This document shows positions 9,291-18,909 of a stretch of DNA of 28,137 nucleotides, piece after piece. The notes beneath the pieces were generated by a model. The model was not told the DNA's origin. It made no database searches and worked only from the letters and a program-made list of their open reading frames with translations. The stretch spans positions 123,725 through 151,861 of the forward strand of contig CABFPE010000755.1 in assembly GCA_900660155.1 (NCBI GenBank), read 5' to 3'. The DNA comes from Hofstenia miamia. Lineage: Eukaryota; Xenacoelomorpha; Acoela; Hofsteniidae. The first letter of the stretch is position 1. Each line of letters opens with the position of its first letter. Both the position numbers and the translations under genes were made by a program.

Positions 9291-10060
9291 AGTAATATTA
9301 CCGACACTAACAAAGCACCTGTGAAATCCTTCTTGAATGGATGCTCCTTTGGCGCAGTTGCTGCCTTGATTTCTGCACCCCTGCCTGTCTTCTGTTACAA
9401 TATGAAGTGCACACCTGCTGTATTTGACTTTGGTTGCAGTGTAATTAAGTTGAAAATTCTTGACAAAATACTATATTAGATACTGCATTATATATCCAGA
9501 TGTTGCTCATATCGGTCAAAGACTTGACGAACTCGGCTCCACTAAGTTTCGATTTTGGTATTTTTCCTGAAAAATATAGCCTCGATTATACTAGTGAATA
9601 TAGCGATGTCGAGAACTACAATATTGTACACTGAATCATGGTGCGACACGTTTCTAAGCAATACCATTGACTGAATATTAAAATCAGTATTGAGTCAATT
9701 TTCTTGGAAAATTTTTCTGAGAATTATTCCAAAATTATATAAGTTTTGTCAAAAATGCGCAATCGTAAACGCAATTTTATTCGGTGCCCTGGATGTGAGT
9801 CCAATGAAACTCTGCTTAACAAAAAAGGTGATTGAGACAAACTAAATACGAAATGAACATCGGGGATTTAGCTAATATCATTCATTTTACTTTGAGGGGG
9901 AAATGAATGGCCTCTTGCATTTGAAGAAACAATAAATCTGACTTTCTTATTCAACAATTACTTTTGTAGTATCCTATTAACCTTAGTCTGACCAACGGCA
10001 GGGCTGACTGATTTAAAACATGTTTTAATCTCTTAAGAGAAACACAAATAACTGCTTCTG
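9291..10060. other. no supported gene
   Basis: The plus frame at 9210-9479 has no recognisable domain and overlaps the minus-strand remnant. The rest is AT-rich with no clear repeat. Confidence 0.4.
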
Positions 10061-10061
10061 A

Positions 10062-11215
10062 TTGGCTACAATTATTCACATCGTTAAAAAAGGTGACAAG
10101 ATGATTTCAAGAGGATTTCATGATCGGATTAAAAAAGTCAACATTTCTTATGATCGACTAATAGTTTTTACATATGAACGTTATGTAGGTATATTTGTGA
10201 ATGTTTATTTATATTTAGAGAGATCGACACGGAGCATATCTATATGACATTCTTAGAAACTGAATCGCAATCCAGAGCAGTGTTAAAGCAGAATGATTTT
10301 GGTTTAGAAATTGGAGCCGATGTTATTATTGTAGAGCCAATTTTAACAGAGGGCACATTTGCAAATCATCCAGTGGCCAATTTACAAGACAATCTGCTGT
10401 TAACAAAAGACCCTGTGCAAACCGAGATCCCCGTTAAGTTGCTAGCTCGCAAACACTTCAGTTTTTTATGAAAGATTTGGAATTGGCGAGTTCACTTGTA
10501 TAAGTGATTTTGAATTAATAAATATTATGCTTAGTACAATTGCCTAATTTTTCTATCGAAATTTATTTTGGGTGCTGAACTGGGAATCATGTGTTGCGGA
10601 GACACTTGCCAAGGAGTTATTCCCAATTGCTCAATTTGTTTTAATAAGACCACTATGTGAGGAGTACAGGTGTTTTTGAAATCGCTGAAGTTTGGCACGA
10701 AAGTTGTATAAGTCAATACAAGGCACCTGACCGAGCAATTGTTATCAGAAACATTAAAAATGTATGCTATTTATTCATTAAATCAGGCTAATTTTATTTT
10801 AGGAGCAACTTGAAACAATGAATGTCATGGACATACGGCGTCACCTCAAAACACAATTCAAGAAATCGTCTTGGATTATGAAAAGTTGGGTGAAGGGATC
10901 TTCAAATGATATAGTGGATAGCATATCAACGATAATTGTAATTTCACTTGAACCAACGTCAACATTTTTAAAATTTTCATTCACACAAGTTCCCGCACAT
11001 CAACAGAGGTCCATCTCAGAGTTGTAGACAAGCAAAGAATTGTAGTTCTTGATGAGGATTAAAGTTTTTTTTCCGATTTTATTCGTGAAATGGTTGAGAG
11101 ATGTGTACCACAATGCAGAAGTGGATTTAACGATAACGATGGAATATCCCAATTAAAGTTTCCAAGAGATGAAGCAATAGACACTTACAATTTTTCTATT
11201 GAAAAATCGACGTAG
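10062..11215 (+). pseudogene. unassigned plus-strand coding-like remnant
   Basis: A series of plus-strand segments reads like protein but is broken by frameshifts or introns. They include VLKQNDFGLEIGADVIIVEP near 10275-10340 and IPVKLLARKHF near 10420-10455. FYERFGIGEFTCISDFELIN follows after a one-base slip in a T-run at 10460, then WESCVAETLAKELFP near 10580, and FSDFIREMVERCVPQCRSGF near 11075-11135. A possible intron with donor AG|GTATAT (10187) and acceptor TTTATATTTAG (10219) lies inside. Orientation is opposite to the host exons around it. It could be a retrocopy, a nested gene or a decayed element. I cannot name the family. Confidence 0.35.
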
Positions 11216-11595
11216 GAAATAAAATTTTTAAAAATCCTTGCAAGTTCTTTAAGACATCAACAACATAATATGCAATAGTGAAATGTCAGACAAAACCTTC
11301 TTGACAGGGATTGATCATAGATGCTTTTCTAGATGATAAAGAAACGTCAGAATTTATTATTTCATTTTCTCACTAATGTATTAACATAGAAAATTTCATA
11401 CGCACGCAATTGAAGATAATATTTCTCAGATTATTGAATGAACCTAATTTCTTCCTATGAACAGGCGGACTTCTTTCTGTTCTGCGATGACAAAATAACT
11501 TAACTGAAATTCAAATAAATTGTAAATCTACATCGAACACAATTTGGTGGAATAGCTTTAAATATTCAAGGTTTTGGAACACTGTAAACACGAAC
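11216..11595. other. intron, nothing recognised
   Basis: AT-rich DNA between the plus-strand remnant and the donor of host exon 11596-11833. No signal was found. Confidence 0.5.
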
Positions 11596-11833
11596 CTGCA
11601 GCAACTTCGACGTCTTCTTCGGGAGCATGCTCCAAAGCATCCTTCTTGACTACCAAATGAGTTGATTTTGAGAAGCATCCCATTCGATAAAAATTGATGG
11701 GATGAGCGATTTCACTTAAAGTAGCAGCATTTGTAGAAATTGCTCGAATATATTCCTCAAGTTCATCGCCTAAAACACCTATCGTTCTCATATTGGCAGC
11801 CCGCTCTATGATTGAATTCCAAAAGACAACCGC
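11596..11833 (-). CDS. host gene exon, block B, 238 nt
   Basis: The exon has 79 codons plus 1 base. It begins AVVFWNSIIERAANMRTIGV and continues through HPINFYRMGCFSKSTHLV to EEDVEVAA. The acceptor is CAGCCATTTAG and the donor GCAG|GTTCGT. Fourteen codons precede the first methionine, so the methionine-started open frame understates it. It starts in phase 0 (as left by exon 12276-12424) and ends in phase 1 (as taken up by exon 8435-8658). The composition is that of a soluble, mostly helical protein. Family not recognised. Confidence 0.65.
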
Positions 11834-12275
11834 CTAAATGGCTGAGATTATAAATGAAAGCTTTAAAAAATGTATGGTTAGAACCGTGCAAACTAAAATA
11901 TAATTTATGTAGTAACAAACGAGGAAATAGAATAAAATACTGACAAAATGTATGAAATCACACTAAGTTTCAATGAATTTAACAACTAACGAATACAGTG
12001 TCCGACACAATTGTAAGCTATTCTCTGAAAAATATGAATGTCCTGATTGTGGTAAGTTGAAAATGGTAACTGTGATGTGATTGGTCAATGATAGTAATCC
12101 GCTATTGCATAATACCCAACCAGAGCTGAAATCTTTATGCAGAAGATTTTTCTCATTTCTGGTTAAAATGCCATTTATATTGAACCCTGTGTGTGGTGAG
12201 ACATGATTTGATCTAATGCCAAAGAAAACGGAAATACCCGAGTCTGTTTGGCCTCGAATAATAACATTGAATTAC

Positions 12276-12424
12276 ATTAAATGCTTGCTCTACCAAATCT
12301 CGTTTATGGCTGAAAGCTAAAAGGTATCTGTAGAGACATTTATTATGAAAATAACGGTATTTGATATGTTCTATAGCTTGGGTAAAAAAAGTGACCGCAT
12401 TCCAGGTTTTGTTTTTAGCACTTT
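12276..12424 (-). CDS. host gene exon, block B, 149 nt
   Basis: The exon holds 2 bases plus 49 codons. It begins SAKNKTWNAVTFFTQAIEHI and ends RDLVEQAFN. The acceptor is TTTGTTTCGTCCAG and the donor AAT|GTAATTC. It starts in phase 1 and ends in phase 0, which fits exon 11596-11833. Helical, aromatic-rich text with an FFTQAIEH segment faintly suggests a TPR-like helical repeat, but one motif is not proof. The preceding exon (14286-14414) ends in phase 0, so an exon between them is missing or the gene starts elsewhere. It lies inside the limits drawn for the Tc1-like element. Confidence 0.55.
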
Positions 12425-12560
12425 CTGGACGAAACAAACAATTGTTTGCAATATTTTTATTCGAGCTTAAGGGAAAGGGGATGGCCTTACTTTACTGAGG
12501 TATGAACGTGTTGGTTCACTAACACCTGTCTAGCTACACGCGTTTTATTTGAGGTTAACA

Positions 12561-13346
12561 TGAGTTGTCAAGATCTCAGAAGTAGACTCGAAAATCTTTA
12601 CCACACAAATACCAAAAATAAGAATGATTTATTCAAGATTTGTCACATGTCTATCAGGAAATTTAGGCGGTGCTAAAACATTCTCAAGAGTGTCCGGAAT
12701 TGCACTTATGAATCCGAATTTTTTACACGTAATATTCTTCAAAAGTTTGTTCAGAAAACGGAAAAAGACGTCAGCAGATACACAGTGCAACGAAACCTAA
12801 AACAATCTGGAACACGAGCAAAAGTGCCTAGATTTCTCAAAAACTTGGAAAGACTACCATTTTCAAGACCAACTTTACCGTAACAAAATTCAAGTTTGGT
12901 TCTCAAAACGAGGTAGGCGGCCCGTGAGAAAGGCACCCCAAGTCATGGTATGGTGCGCTCTGTGTTATCATGGGCTCTACTTGAAAATTGTGGATGGCAG
13001 TGGTACTATCGACAGCAGAAAACACTACGCAATTATAGAGGAATTTTCATCATACGCAGACTGTTTGTATCAAGACGTTTGGATAATGTAACAAGATAGG
13101 GCAACTCCTCATACATCAAAATTCACATCGGATTTTTTTACGTCAAAAAATATCCAATTTTTGCAGTGGCCTCCAAATACTCCCGACACTAACACAATAG
13201 AAAATGTTTGGCAAATTCTCAAGGATGAATCGCAACGAGGCGATTCGACTCAATTTGATGAACGCGATTCCTAGACATCTCGGTACATGTTGTGCGAGCA
13301 AAGGGAAACGTTTGGAGTAAATTTTTTTCAGAAGATAAAAGTATAG
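12561..13346 (+). pseudogene. Tc1-like transposase remnant
   Basis: Domains are recognisable across frame breaks. There is a helix-turn-helix region ending KDVSRYTVQRNLKQSGTRAK (about 12760-12830), VMVWCALCYHG of the catalytic core, and DRATPHTS, whose aspartate codon is 13095-13097. TPDTNTIENVW follows, whose glutamate codon is 13200-13202. These two are 34 residues apart, the DD34E spacing of Tc1. The first catalytic aspartate cannot be seen because the sequence around 12870-12900 is scrambled. In-frame stops occur (for example TAA 12881-12883 and TAA 13089-13091), and the C-terminal RAKG block is in a shifted frame. It is inactive. Confidence 0.75.
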
Positions 13347-13680
13347 GCTTTCACATCATATTATGTTTGTTAGTGTTACATTTGGCAAATATTTGTAAAA
13401 TATTGATTTCATCTCGGTCACTTTTTTTACACAAGCCATATAATTGTGTCGGGCACTATTTAGTATCCTATCCAAATAATAATTATACAAACATTTAGCT
13501 ATTGCAGATATTTTTGATGATAAATTTGTGAAAAAGTACATAAAATTTAACTAAACTGAAAGATTGTTAAAGCTATAGTATTGCTGTTACAGCATCTAAA
13601 ATTTATTCAAGGGAGCACAGGGAAAATTATTCATTGTAAAAACTAAAGGAAGCAATGTTGTTAATTCATAAATGAACTTA

Positions 13681-14243
13681 CAGATATGGCCAAAAGTTTA
13701 AGGACAGTAACAAAAAATACATGGAACAAGTGACTATTTAAAATTAACAAGCTTATTTTGAGGCAAAGTCAGTCAAAACGTAAAGTCTATCAAAACCAAT
13801 TAAAACCAGTATCAAAACCAGTTAAGTGTACGTATAAATAAAGCAAATTCCATCTTTCCCATGGTGGCCTGGCCAGTCTCCCGACTTGAACGTTATTGAA
13901 AATCTATGGTCTCGTGTTGATGCACTTGTACAGGAGAGTAAGCCAACGACTCGCAATGATTTAATTGGTGCCATCATCAGAGTATGGAATCATGTCATCA
14001 CACCTGAACTTCTTCATAACCTAGTTGATTCCATGCCTAGGCGGATTCAGGCAGTAATTTCTGCAAAGGGATACCCAACAAAATATTAACATTTATAACA
14101 TTTAATAGTGTGTACATACTACTCTCTTTATATACTATATCTGTGTAAAATGATATTGTTTTCGAATTAATAAATTTCTTTTGGAAATAGAAGCATTTTT
14201 TCGTGTATTTATGTTACTGTCCTTAAACTTTTGGCCATAGCTG
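13681..14243 (+). mobile_element. Tc1-like deletion derivative, 563 bp
   Basis: Flanking TA dinucleotides (13679-13680 and 14244-14245) enclose long terminal inverted repeats. The left starts CAGATATGGCCAAAAGTTTA and the right, reversed, starts CAGCTATGGCCAAAAGTTTA; the match continues through AAGGACAGTAACA. Only the last 75 or so codons of transposase remain inside. This is an internally deleted, non-autonomous element that kept both ends. The family differs from the Tc1-like element just upstream. Confidence 0.85.
13862..14089 (+). pseudogene. Tc1-like transposase C-terminus
   Basis: The open frame reads WWPGQSPDLNVIENLWSRVD, containing the SPDLNxIE box with the catalytic glutamate codon at 13898-13900. 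It ends in the typical Tc1 tail, MPRRIQAVISAKG followed by PTKY and a stop. The region with the helix-turn-helix and both catalytic aspartates has been deleted. The frame is intact over the retained part, which suggests the deletion is young or the element was mobilised by another copy. Confidence 0.85.
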
Positions 14244-14285
14244 TATTATAAATTTCTTAAAATTTTCAATGAATTTAAAATCAAC

Positions 14286-14414
14286 CTTCGGAGAGTACAT
14301 CAGATCAGCACTGTTCCACCTTTTCAAAGGATTTTCGAAGCGCCTGTACGCCATATAATCTTCAAATTCAAAAAGTCGCCCTTTCGACTCATATTGCGAA
14401 TAGAAATTATAAAA
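14286..14414 (-). CDS. host gene exon, block A, 129 nt
   Basis: The exon has 43 codons, begins FYNFYSQYESKGRLFEFEDY and ends SADLMYSPK. It lies between acceptor GATGTCACACAG and donor AAG|GTTGAT. It is phase 0 at both ends, matching exon 15517-15666 upstream. It is rich in aromatic and charged residues. Two Tc1-type elements lie just downstream in the direction of transcription. No family recognised. Confidence 0.6.
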
Positions 14415-15516
14415 CTGTGTGACATCACGAAAATGGTTTTTAAGGGCCTAAAGGCATTTTTGCAAAAATGTGAAGATTGATTCAATGTCAACCTGATTAC
14501 TAAAATTTTTTTGTAAAACTTGCCGGACCGCATAATCATTCTGCCACCGCCTACTGCCGAAGAAACACGAACCTCACCACGGTATAACCACTATGGCTCG
14601 AAAAATACCTCAATTACAGCAAAATCCTTTCTTATGTGCTTAGCAACTTCAGTTAAAAAAATTTTACTACATCTAAATTATTTTCTTAAAATAGTAGTTG
14701 TATTTGAATATTAATTTTTCCTCAAATTAACAATGTACTTGCACCATATGCCGCAATTACTGTTTTTAACAACCACCGCACCGTTCTAATGATTTTTAGT
14801 ATTTGAAAAGCCTACATATCAGAAAAAAAACAATTGTTTAGTGATTGATCGCAAGAATTATCACAAACTCATTTTTCTTGGGCTACATAAAAATGAACAA
14901 TAAATAAATAGCCCATTCAAGCAATAGAAGATTTAGTAAATCACATAGATGCAGATGGATTGCTATATGAGTTGATCTAGGAATGACGTAATACAAAAAC
15001 GTTAGTTTTGCATCAGCATTTGGGATTTCAAGCAATTAGAAAAATATCGTATTAACTTTTGTCATCGAAGATATAATTTTTGTAATAGGGGAAGTTGTCT
15101 AGAATTGGAAAAAATCTGAATCCCCCCACTTGATTCTCAAGGTTTTGGATTATTATATTTGGCTAATAGTTCAGTAATCATTGAGACTGGCAAAAAGCTT
15201 TAACAGATTAGTGCAACACACCACTCGAATGATAAGGCAGATTTAAAAGAAAGAATATACACATACGCTATTTTCAAAAATCAATACAAACAGCTTCAAT
15301 AAATGTGTATCTAAACATTAATATCTAATAATCCCAGATCCTGGCAAAATTGATGAACACAATAGCCACGAAAATGTCAACATTAAGGATTAAAATTCAC
15401 AAAAAACTTTGTAATAAGTTCCATATATGTATGCAAACTTTAAAAATAGTATAGATTTGTTAAACATTAAAATCTAACGTTACATGTGATTTATCGACAG
15501 TAAAGTTTATCTTCAC
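14415..15516. other. intron of block A
   Basis: AT-rich. Minus strand 14603-14640 contains VAKHIRKDFAVIE followed by GTATTTTTC, an exon-like end that I could not complete with a good acceptor. Nothing else is recognisable. Confidence 0.4.
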
Positions 15517-15666
15517 ATTATGAAAATCGAAATCCGATCTGTAACGATAAAAATCCTCCAGACTGTTATTGCGATGAATGTATTTTTGGGTTTTCGTATC
15601 GACTGGACGTTCAATTTCATAACGATTTCTTACGGAGTCAAAGTTAAAAGGAAGATCACTCCAGTT
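15517..15666 (-). CDS. host gene exon, block A, 150 nt
   Basis: The exon has exactly 50 codons, begins NWSDLPFNFDSVRNRYEIER and ends DFYRYRSDFDFHN. The acceptor is CCTCTCTTTTTAG, a strong one, and the donor AAT|GTGAAG. It is phase 0 at both ends. A later donor (CAT|GTAACG at about 15485) would lengthen it by about 10 codons, but breaks the phase-0 link to exon 14286-14414. It has no methionine start and was found only by splice-site reading. No family recognised. Confidence 0.6.
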
Positions 15667-15791
15667 CTAAAAAGAGAGGATTATGAATGAAATTGAAGAA
15701 CAGTCAAACTCATTAGTTACGAATTATGAAAAAACACCTGAAAATAAATATAATATAGAAATAAACATAATATTCAAATTACATAATTCAC

Positions 15792-15997
15792 GTTCACACA
15801 ATCCTTCATAACGGCTTCAAATTTTGAGCCTTGCTTTTTCTCAAGCTCTTTATTTATTGGTACTCTTAGATTGTCGATGCTTCCGATGGTTCGTTTCAAT
15901 CCAGGTTGCACTTCAAAGTGCACCAATTCAGACCGATAGTATTTCTTTTTATGTCTTCCATGTTTTCTAGAGTGATGGGACTCTTCAGGGCGACGTT
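15792..15997 (-). CDS. host gene exon, block A, 206 nt
   Basis: The exon holds 2 bases plus 68 codons. A very basic segment, RKHGRHKKKYYR, near the start could be a nuclear-localisation or nucleic-acid-binding patch. VHFEVQPGLKRTIGSIDNLR follows, and the exon ends MKDCVN. The acceptor is ATTTCGTTTTTAG and the donor AAC|GTGAAT. It starts in phase 1, exactly as left by exon 16139-16179, and ends in phase 0. The longer open frame reaching 16202 is two exons plus intron read-through. Family not recognised. Confidence 0.65.
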
Positions 15998-16138
15998 CTA
16001 AAAACGAAATATTTAATCTTCGCACCAACGACATTTTGTAGATTTCAATAAAGTAAAACGACAGCCTACACATCCAAGATTTTAAATAAACAAACTTTGT
16101 ATTGAGAAACAAAAACTTAATGAAAGATAGAGATTTAC

Positions 16139-16179
16139 TGTAAAAGTAAGCAGCGTTCTTTTTTTGCCAATTGCCACTT
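16139..16179 (-). CDS. host gene micro-exon, block A, 41 nt
   Basis: The exon reads SGNWQKKNAAYFY. The acceptor is CTTCTCTTTAG and the donor ACA|GTAAAT. Its first base completes CAA from the preceding exon and its last base completes AAA with the following one, so both junctions keep the frame. At 41 nt it is visible only through splice-phase reasoning. Confidence 0.55.
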
Positions 16180-16256
16180 CTAAAGAGAAGATGAATGAAC
16201 AAATCTTAGTGAAATGCAAAGTTGTAAACATGCCATGAATTATAAAATGTACTAAC

Positions 16257-16318
16257 TGTAAACAGCCTGGCGTCCGTTTTAAAGGCCAAACCGATTTTCC
16301 ATATTTACAAAAAAATTT
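16257..16318 (-). CDS. host gene exon, block A, 62 nt
   Basis: The exon reads KFFCKYGKSVWPLKRTPGCL plus two bases. The acceptor is AACAAGCTTGCAG and the donor ACA|GTTAGT. It ends in phase 2 and the next exon supplies the missing base. It starts in phase 0, whereas exon 19509-19627 ends in phase 2, so at least one exon between them is unaccounted for. The piggyBac element 16693-18905 lies in that gap. Confidence 0.55.
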
Positions 16319-16692
16319 CTGCAAGCTTGTTACCAAATTTGGAAATGTTGGGCATGGGTAGGTCTATTGAGGAACATACTTTAATGTAATGTTTAAAAGA
16401 TTAACAAGCTTTCATTGAAAATTTCGAATTTTTAAGATAGATCTAAATTCTCTCCTTGTTTTTATAAGATTTTAAGCCCATGTTGGGAACAAAGATCTTT
16501 TATTGTTTCTTGATATATGCATAGATACTCCAAACCTATTGAGGCGTGTTGTGCACAAATTCAGATGTCACGGATGCAACGGCCCGCGTATTCGAAAGAA
16601 GAGATACTCCTCTATCACGTGCTGTTTTGAACTATAAGCGCTTAAAAATTTTTATTAGATAATGAAAGTTTTTCAAAACTCCCCAGGTTTAA
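16319..16692. other. intron, one unexplained open segment
   Basis: Around 16557-16660 both strands are open for about 30 codons (plus: DVTDATARVFERRDTPLSRA). The G+C content is higher than nearby. It may be a fragment of an unrecognised repeat. Otherwise AT-rich. Confidence 0.35.
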
Positions 16693-16965
16693 CCCTTAGG
16701 CTACCAAGGGTGGTTCTGAGAGCCACCCTGTGCTGTTTTCGTGAGTATTACTCAGTTTGTTTCAATCAGTGACAAATCCTTTCATGACAATTTTCTTAGA
16801 TATATTATCAAACGATTTAAACGATTTGTGATGATCTAGCGACCGTTGTTCATTAATTGTTCATTGACCGTTGAATCAGCGCAGTTCTTTTGGGTTCTAC
16901 CCATTTACAGAGGCGTACGACGTGGCTTGCAAAGATTGCATTGTCAGTTACTGTCATTCTCAATC

Positions 16966-18747
16966 ATGCGACCGCAACGAGAGGCTGCTCGACTGGCTCA
17001 AGCTGCACTATTCGGAGCAACAGAATCGGACTCAGAAGTAGATGCGGATTCCGACTGGGAAGATAACGTGGAGCACATTGTAGATGTTCACGATGATTCG
17101 GCAGCGACTGAAGATAATACGAGTGATGAAGATGCCCCAGTGCCACGACGACGTGTTGGCGGAGGAAGAGGGCGAGGATTACTTGTTTCGTCTCAACAAC
17201 CGACTGTGCGCGGTCGTGGACGAGGTTTTGTACCTCGACAGGCACAAGCAAATCCCTACAATAATAAGAATGGTTACTTGTGGTCACCTGAACCACCTCA
17301 GCAGAGAGGTCGACGCGATGCAGCAAATGTTGTTCACGTTGGTGGAGGGAAACCCGAACCAGGTGCAGTGAAGAACACCATTTTGGAAACCTGGTCACTT
17401 TTCTTCCCAGACACTATGTTCATGCAAATTGTTCATTTTTCTCAAATGAAAGCAAATGCTCTGAGCATTGAAGTCCAGTTGACTGTTGTTCAGCTAAAAG
17501 CTTACTTTGGAATTCTGTACTTCAGAGGGGTTTTCGGCGATCAGAACTACAACACGTTCTACTGCACAACTATGAGTCGCAACTTATTCCAAACTTGGAA
17601 CCATGTATTGCGATTCGATTATTCAGAGCTCAGAGAAGACCGGAAGAAAACAGATTCATTTGCTGCCTTGAGAGACATCTGGTCTGAGTGGAATGAAAGA
17701 CTCCGTACTTTCTACAAAGCCAGCCATTCCATCACCATTGATCAACAACTGGTCGCGTCACGTTGTCGCTCACCACACCGGATCTACAATCCGTCAAAAC
17801 CGGGAAAGTATGGTGAGCTTGTGATATGGTGCACAGATGCTAAGAACAGGTATTTCTTGAATGGCAGCCCACTAACTAAACGTCCGGAAGACAGTGTTGC
17901 GGCTGAAGCTCACAAAGAGTCAAATCGAGCAAAATCAGTTGTGATGAATTTGTGTGGACCGTTCTTCAATGACGGAAGAAATGTCACCGGGGACAGATTC
18001 TTCACTTCGATGGATGTTGCTACTGAACTGCTGAACCGGAACACCACGTATCTCGGAACAATGCAGAAAAATAAAAGGGAATTCCGGCGATCTTGCATGA
18101 ACCAAGGGAGCAATTTGACTCAATCTTCGCATTCAGTGGTGACCGGAAGAGACTCACAGTCCAATCCTATCAAGTCAAACCAAAGAGGAAGGTTTATCTA
18201 ATATCCTCTATGCATCACTCTGCTGAAACACTACCTGATGGCAAGAGAAAGAGCAACATGCAGCTCTACTACAACGAAACCAAAGCAAGCGTTGATGTAG
18301 TGAATGAAATGTGCAAGGCCTACTCGGTTAGGACTCGAGTTCACAGGTGGCCCATGGTCCGCATGCACAACATGTTGGATGTGACTGGGATCAACTCTTA
18401 CACCATCTTCAACATGTCCCACCCAGACTGGACAACGGTTGTGGAGAGCAAGCGACGTCAACAGTTCCTACAACAGCTTGCTACCGAGTTAGCCAAAGAT
18501 CACATGCTGTTCCGACTGCAGGAACCTATCGGACTTTCAACTGAGCTTGTCAACCTGATCACCAAAGCAACAGGTCATCAAAATCCACGTCGATAAGCAC
18601 CTACGCAGTTAAGATGCGCCAGGTGCAAAGACAGTGGCAAGCCAACTCACGACTAACAAAACTCGTCACAGATGCCGAGAGTATGATGCACAAGCTTGTG
18701 GGCGACACGCACTCGTGGCCCAGGTGGGTTGTTCAAACTGTATGTAA
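16966..18747 (+). pseudogene. piggyBac transposase, lightly damaged
   Basis: I start at ATG 16966 (MRPQREAARLAQ), since upstream codons lack family features. The order is an acidic N-terminus (ESDSEVDADSDWED), an RG-rich stretch, and the DDE_Tnp_1_7 core. Catalytic aspartates are visible in ITIDQQL (about residue 259), VTGDRFFTS (about 343) and KASVDVV (about 444), close to the positions in known piggyBac enzymes; the position of the usual fourth aspartate reads N. Damage consists of a one-base deletion near 18080, a TAA at 18594-18596, and a frame slip near 18654. Beyond the TAA, cysteine pairs (RCARCK, then CREYDAQAC and CSNCM) preserve the C-terminal cysteine-rich domain up to TAA 18745-18747. 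Length is about 590 residues, as usual. It is inactive without correction. Confidence 0.85.
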
Positions 18748-18807
18748 ATTTTACTGAAATAGGCATTCGTTTTGTTAACATGTTGTTTTGTTCCTTATGT
18801 TTGGTAT

Positions 18808-18813
18808 TAAACA
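18808..18813 (+). promoter_or_regulatory. possible poly(A) signal of piggyBac transposase
   Basis: ATTAAA, a common variant signal, lies about 60 bp after the last in-domain stop codon and before the right terminal repeat. In AT-rich DNA it is weak evidence. Confidence 0.3.
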
Positions 18814-18909
18814 TGAAATTCACTGGAAAACTTGTTTTTTTAGGGTGGCTCTAAAAGCCACCCTTGGTAGCCTAAGGACTATTAAATACCTTGGTAGCCT
18901 CAGGGTTAA

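Larger units (their letters stand above)
11996..13458 (+). mobile_element. Tc1-like (DD34E) element, decayed
   Basis: The left end, CAGTGTCCGACACAATTGTA, follows a TA at 11994-11995. The right end read in reverse, TAGTGCCCGACACAATTATA, gives an inverted repeat with 17 of 20 positions matching. Between them lies a Tc1-type transposase remnant. The right target TA has decayed. The left untranslated part would be about 560 bp, unusually long for Tc1, and it contains the host exon 12276-12424 on the other strand. The left end may therefore belong to another insertion. The transposase itself is certain; the outer limits are less so. Confidence 0.55.
16693..18905 (+). mobile_element. piggyBac element, both ends present, 2.2 kb
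   Basis: TTAA duplications flank it (16689-16692 and 18906-18909). The left end is CCCTTAGGCTACCAAGG and the right end, reversed, is CCCTGAGGCTACCAAGG, differing at one of 17 positions. Near-palindromes of type GGGTGGCTCT...AGAGCCACCC lie just inside both ends (16708-16728 and 18843-18863). A second, inward copy of the tip occurs on the right at 18862-18877. The G+C-richer interior encodes one transposase on the plus strand. It would lie in a host-gene intron, upstream of exon 16257-16318. Confidence 0.9.

Noticed and set aside
13356..13541. Possible minus-strand exon after CTTTCAGTTTAG to bridge blocks A and B
   Set aside because: Its start and end phases looked right, but joining it to exon 12276-12424 creates TAA at the junction.
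16964..17398. 144-codon minus-strand frame opposite the piggyBac transposase
   Set aside because: It is a shadow of the RG-rich and acidic N-terminus of the transposase, with no motif of its own.
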